From the NCBI RefSeq assembly GCF_044068625.1, contig NZ_JBIPKH010000006.1, forward strand, positions 62,001 to 126,000: a DNA stretch of 64,000 nucleotides, written 5' to 3'. This DNA is from Desulfurivibrio sp044068625 (lineage in GTDB: Bacteria > Desulfobacterota > Desulfobulbia > Desulfobulbales > Desulfurivibrionaceae). The notes beneath the pieces were generated by a model. The model was given only the letters and a program-made list of their open reading frames with translations. It did not search any database and had not been told where the DNA came from. Both the position numbers and the translations under genes were made by a program. Each line of letters opens with the position of its first letter. The stretch's first letter is position 1. Shown one piece after another: positions 60,844 to 64,000 of this stretch.

Positions 60844-62670
60844 TTATCCGCCGTTGCTCAGGGCTTGCTTCTGTTTCATCAGGGCCAGGAGTTTCTCCTG
60901 ATCACCGGCCTGGTAGGCGGCGTTGATCTCCCGGACCAGCTGGTCCGATTCCCGGCGCCGGTCATCCCGGCGCAGCCAGGCGATCAGCTCGCTGGCGCTC
61001 TCCTCCTGCACGGCTTCGGGATACATGGTGCCGCCATCGATGAGCAGTCGGGAGACCAGCGATTTCAGGCCTCCTTCGGTGTACTCCAGCAGCACCTCCG
61101 GGGCCCGGATAAATTTTTCGTGATGAGTCACCATCAGGTCCAAGAGAATGGTGGCGGTCGGCCCACTGGCGTTTTCCCGCAGGCCGGCCGCCAGAAATTC
61201 CGGCAGATAGCGGCCGTGGAGAAAAAGAAAGGCGAAAATCCGGCCCTCGTTGGCCGAGAGGGTAAAATTCTGCCGGTCGGGACCAGGGGGGGGCGGGGTG
61301 GCCGCTGGCCCCGGTCGCCGGTGGGGAGCCCGACCGATGCTTTGGCCGAACTGTTCGCTGGAGATCCCCAGCCGTTCGCTGAAGTGGGCGATGAAGCGGG
61401 TGCGCAGCAGCAACTGGTCGTCCAGCTCGTGGACGATGGGGGCCAGTTCGGCGATGATCCGGTTTTTGCCGTCCACCCCCAGGCCGTGCTGTTCCGCCAG
61501 TTTATCGAAAACAAATTCCGGCAGGGAGCGGGCCTGGCGCATCAGTTCGTTGAAGCTCTCCCGGCCGTGGGCCCGGATGTAGCTGTCGGGGTCTTCGCCC
61601 GCCGGCAGCACCGCCACCCGTCCGGTCAGCTTTTCGGCCAGGAAAAGGGGGACGGAACGCATCGCCGCCTTGAGCCCGGCGGAGTCCCCGTCAAAGACCA
61701 GGATCACCTCCTCGACATAACCCCGCAAAAGCCGCAGTTGTTCGGCGGTAAGGGCGGTGCCCAGGGGGGCGGTCACCTCGTCGATTCCTTGGGCCACCAG
61801 GGCCAGCAGGTCGAAGTTGCCCTCCACCAGCAGGCAGCTTTTGGCCTTGCGCAGGGCGTCCCGGTTCTGGAACAGGCCGAAGAGGGTGCGTCCTTTGTCG
61901 AAGACCGGGGTTTCCGGGGTGTTGAGATATTTGGGCTCGCCGTTGCCCAGGATCCGGCCGCCGAAACCGGCCACCCGGCCGGTCTGGTCGACAATGGGAA
62001 AGATGATCCGGTCGCGGAAACGGTCGTAGTAGTGGGGAGAGGGATTGGGGCCCTCTGCTCTTTTGGCCACCAGCAGCCCGGCCTCCTCGGCAATTTGGGC
62101 CGGGAACTTTTCCCCCTCCAGCACCCGGCGGAGAAAATCCCAGCGCTCCGGGGCGTAGCCCAACTGAAAGCGACTGATGATCGCCGGTGGCATGCCCCGT
62201 TTCTCCAGATAGGCTCTGGCGTTGGCGGCGGCGGGGTCGTGGAGGAGAAAGTGGTGGTAGAGTGCGGCGGCCCGGGCGTTGACGGCATAGAGATTCTCCC
62301 GCTTGCGGGCCTCTTCCCGTTGTTGGGGTGAGAGGGTATTTTCCGCCAGTGGAATCCGGTAGCGTTCGGCCAGTTGCTTGAGGGCTTCGGGGAAGGCGAT
62401 CCGGTGGTAGAGCATCAGAAAGTTGAAAACATCACCCCCCTCGCCGCAGCCGAAGCAATGAAAAGAGCCGCGCCCCGGGTTGACCATGAAGGAGGCGGTC
62501 TTTTCGGAGTGAAAGGGGCAAAGACCCTTGAGGTTGGCTCCGGCCCGCTGCAGCGTGACATGCTCGCCGATAATTTCGCCAATGTCCGCCGCCTCCTTGA
62601 TTCGACGAACCACCTCCCGGCGTTGCTCCTCCGAGGGGTCAATCCGCTGCTCTGCTGGCAATGCACCCAT
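60844..62670 (-). CDS. dnaG: DNA primase
   Basis: The 608-residue replicative primase has an N-terminal CHC2 zinc site (Cys51, His54, Cys72, Cys75: CPFHSEKTASF and FHCFGCGEGGD), a catalytic core with TOPRIM motifs (CLLVEGNFDLLAL, LVFDGDSAG, LPAGEDPDSYI) and a C-terminal DnaB-interacting domain (about 455-600). The start at 62670 is set by the conserved IKEAADIGEIIGEHV just inside and an AAGGA upstream. It is the first gene of the dnaG-rpoD-dprA cluster. Confidence 0.96.
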   Translation of the reverse strand: MGALPAEQRIDPSEEQRREVVRRIKEAADIGEIIGEHVTLQRAGANLKGLCPFHSEKTASFMVNPGRGSFHCFGCGEGGDVFNFLMLYHRIAFPEALKQLAERYRIPLAENTLSPQQREEARKRENLYAVNARAAALYHHFLLHDPAAANARAYLEKRGMPPAIISRFQLGYAPERWDFLRRVLEGEKFPAQIAEEAGLLVAKRAEGPNPSPHYYDRFRDRIIFPIVDQTGRVAGFGGRILGNGEPKYLNTPETPVFDKGRTLFGLFQNRDALRKAKSCLLVEGNFDLLALVAQGIDEVTAPLGTALTAEQLRLLRGYVEEVILVFDGDSAGLKAAMRSVPLFLAEKLTGRVAVLPAGEDPDSYIRAHGRESFNELMRQARSLPEFVFDKLAEQHGLGVDGKNRIIAELAPIVHELDDQLLLRTRFIAHFSERLGISSEQFGQSIGRAPHRRPGPAATPPPPGPDRQNFTLSANEGRIFAFLFLHGRYLPEFLAAGLRENASGPTATILLDLMVTHHEKFIRAPEVLLEYTEGGLKSLVSRLLIDGGTMYPEAVQEESASELIAWLRRDDRRRESDQLVREINAAYQAGDQEKLLALMKQKQALSNGG

Positions 62671-62709
62671 GCCTGAGGTCCTTGGTGTCGATTGGAAGGT
62701 GCATAACAC

Positions 62710-62723
62710 GGAACAGGTGTTCC
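62710..62723. promoter_or_regulatory. Palindromic GAAC-N4-GTTC site in the dnaG leader
   Basis: GGAACA (62710-62715) and TGTTCC (62718-62723) form an exact palindrome around GG. The core GAAC-N4-GTTC has the form of the LexA box of Gram-positive bacteria. It lies between the predicted dnaG promoter and its start codon, where a repressor could act, and also upstream of the divergent exchanger gene. The binding protein is unknown. Confidence 0.45.
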
Positions 62724-62746
62724 GCAGGGTAGACACAACCCCTGAA

Positions 62747-62774
62747 TTTGTACCGGGTTTTCCGCCGCTGTCAA
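62747..62774 (-). promoter_or_regulatory. Predicted dnaG-rpoD promoter
   Basis: On the minus strand TTGACA (plus 62769-62774) and TACAAA (plus 62747-62752) with a 16-base spacer, about 70 bases before the dnaG ATG. It would serve the macromolecular synthesis cluster. Confidence 0.55.
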
Positions 62775-62824
62775 GGGAAAAGGCTTTACCGCCAGGCTTA
62801 ACGCTGGTATCTTTGGCCATTTTC

Positions 62825-63811
62825 ATGGGGAGGAGGCGCGCCATTACCGCATCATTGATTTTACCGCTGTTGATTTTGCTGGCCGGCCTGGTTTTGTTGC
62901 TGGCCGGTGGGGAACTTCTGGTGGGGGGCGCCCGTGACCTGGCCCGCCACTGGGGAATGCCTTCGCTGCTGATCGGCCTGACCGTGGTGGCCTTCGGCAC
63001 CTCGGTGCCCGAACTGTTCATCAGCCTGGCCGCCACCTGGCGGGGGCACCCCGAGATCATGCTGGGCAATGTGATCGGCAGCAATGTTGCCAATATCGGC
63101 CTTATTCTGGGGATTTCCCTGCTGTTTGTCCCCCTGCGGCTGGGCCTGAGAATCGTGGCCACCGAGATGATTCTGCTCCACCTGGCCACCGCCGGTCTGT
63201 TCGGGCTTACCTGGTACGGTTTTTTCCCTCGCTGGGCCGGTGGCCTTTGTGTGGCGGCGTTAATTGCCTACACCTTCTTGGCCTATTGGCGCGCCGGTGG
63301 CCAAGGCGGCGGCGAAACCCCGGCAGCGGTGGTGGAGCAGACCAGTTCCGGTGCCGAGGCCGTGGCCCGGGGGCAGTTGGTGGCCCTGCTGCTGGTGCTT
63401 GCCGGCCTGGCGGCCCTGGCCGCTGGGGCCGAGCTTTTTTTGCGCGGGGCGGTGGAGATCGCCCGCGGCCTGGGGATAAGTGAGCTGGTGATCGGCCTTA
63501 CCCTGGCGGCCATCGGCACCTCCCTGCCGGAGCTGGCCACCTGTTTCGCCGCCATTCGCCAGCGCCAGGACGCCCTGCTGGTGGGCAACATCATCGGCAG
63601 CAACCTCTTTAACCTGCTGATGGTGATGGGTGTTACCGCCTCCCTGCTCCCCTTTGCCCTGCCGGCGGTTCTCCTCCAGCGGGATCTGCCGGTGATGCTG
63701 CTCTTTTCCCTGGTGCTGCTGGCGGCCATCGCCGTTCGGGGGCGTCTGGACCGCGTCCTGGGGGTAATGCTGCTCACCGGTTACGCCGCCTATCTGTATT
63801 GGCTGATATAG
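62825..63811 (+). CDS. CaCA-family Na+/Ca2+ exchanger-like transporter (YrbG type)
   Basis: The 328-residue integral membrane protein has about ten helices and the two alpha-repeats of cation/Ca2+ antiporters: GLTVVAFGTSVPELFIS with GNVIGSNVANIGLILG, and GLTLAAIGTSLPELATC with GNIIGSNLFNLLMVMG. These hold the ion-binding Glu and Ser/Asn. It exports calcium against sodium or protons; the true ion is not known. The start is uncertain: ATG 62825 has no ribosome site upstream, whereas GGGGAGGAGG lies at 62827-62836, implying a downstream start, possibly a rare codon such as ATT 62843. Confidence 0.88.
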   Translation: MGRRRAITASLILPLLILLAGLVLLLAGGELLVGGARDLARHWGMPSLLIGLTVVAFGTSVPELFISLAATWRGHPEIMLGNVIGSNVANIGLILGISLLFVPLRLGLRIVATEMILLHLATAGLFGLTWYGFFPRWAGGLCVAALIAYTFLAYWRAGGQGGGETPAAVVEQTSSGAEAVARGQLVALLLVLAGLAALAAGAELFLRGAVEIARGLGISELVIGLTLAAIGTSLPELATCFAAIRQRQDALLVGNIIGSNLFNLLMVMGVTASLLPFALPAVLLQRDLPVMLLFSLVLLAAIAVRGRLDRVLGVMLLTGYAAYLYWLI

Positions 63812-63828
63812 AGAGAAGAGGAAAAGTG

Positions 63829-64000
63829 ATGAAAAACCGCTACGATCACGACGAGGCCGCCGCCTTTGTCGCCGCCCGCCCCCATTGCTCCCCCGCCTTG
63901 GCCCTGCGGGTTTATACCTCCCGCCTGATCGGGCGGGAGCCGGCCCTGGTCCTGCACGGCGGCGGCAATACCTCGGTGAAGGATCGGGCCCGCAATATCC
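63829..64000 (+). CDS. Class II aldolase/adducin-family protein, N-terminus (partial)
   Basis: Only 57 codons are present, running off the right edge. The segment VYTSRLIGREPALVLHGGGNTSVKD is typical of the start of class II aldolase/adducin-type proteins, particularly the bifunctional aldolase/short-chain dehydrogenases acting on sugars such as rhamnulose. GAGGAAA precedes ATG 63829. It follows the exchanger gene by 17 bases and is probably cotranscribed. Confidence 0.75.
   Translation, partial: MKNRYDHDEAAAFVAARPHCSPALALRVYTSRLIGREPALVLHGGGNTSVKDRARNI

Noticed and set aside
62528..62824. N-terminal extension of the exchanger
   Set aside because: It runs antisense to the start of dnaG, with no membrane or family features before residue 10 of the proposed product.
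62671..63189. N-terminal extension of DnaG to 63189
   Set aside because: It overlaps the exchanger gene on the other strand, and primase homology begins just after 62670.

Overview
The window looks like a chromosome segment of a GC-rich deltaproteobacterium (Desulfobacterota) with a sulfur-based anaerobic respiration. The evidence is a complete dsrMKJOP operon preceded by an RsbRD-N gene, five multihaem c-type cytochromes (DsrJ, two NapC-like, two decahaem), an EF-G of the mitochondria-related (spd) type, and dense operons with ATGA/TGATG stop-start overlaps. By general resemblance I would place it near Desulfobulbales/Desulfurivibrio, but that placement is inference. I see no insertion sequence, prophage or CRISPR array.

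Layout. 1-8397 (+): type II secretion operon gspD(partial)-E-F-I-J-K-L-M-N-G-H. 8384-14229 (-): a small membrane protein, an FtsH-like protease, two NapC-like multihaem cytochromes and a Cys-rich MerR-type regulator. One cytochrome promoter carries a perfect dyad exactly in its -35/-10 spacer. 14236-14673: divergent regulatory region. 14674-19346 (+): a five-gene cluster of a decahaem cytochrome, a thioredoxin-fold/TPR protein without redox cysteines, a CHRD-domain protein, an outer-membrane beta-barrel and a second decahaem cytochrome. This is a candidate electron conduit across the outer membrane. 19396-22430 (+): ferredoxin and PEP carboxylase. 22454-24074 (-): lipoprotein, pcm and a YqaA/DedA membrane protein. 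24316-25371 (+): acidic zinc-ribbon protein. 25487-25562: tRNA-Phe. 25808-31860 (+): fusA with a terminator in its leader, an unfamiliar P-loop protein, a eukaryote-type HisA, an HDOD protein, an MBL-fold hydrolase and one unknown.

31989-37745 (+): RsbRD-N protein and dsrMKJOP, with a promoter, a dyad just downstream of it, and a strong terminator after dsrP. 37869-43414 (+): yfiH, rsmB, uvrA, secB. 43525-51981 (-): type IV pilus operon pilM-N-O-P, then an AMIN/STN/TPR protein, a separate secretin lipoprotein and an Ig-domain lipoprotein. 52215-55107 (+): lepB, pyrB, pyrC. 55166-62670 (-): an orphan flagellar-rod-like gene, topA, dprA, rpoD, dnaG (macromolecular synthesis cluster). 62825-64000 (+): a Na+/Ca2+ exchanger family protein and the start of a class II aldolase.

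How the parts may work together. DsrMKJOP links the quinone pool to cytoplasmic sulfite reduction. The NapC-like cytochromes can take electrons from quinol into the periplasm, and the decahaem/beta-barrel cluster can carry them to or from the cell surface. T2SS and type IV pili are envelope machines able to deliver or support extracellular components. The most interesting unexplained stretch is 8.4-19.4 kb. There, a membrane protease, quinol-type cytochromes, a cysteine-rich regulator and a possible outer-membrane conduit lie around one divergent control region.
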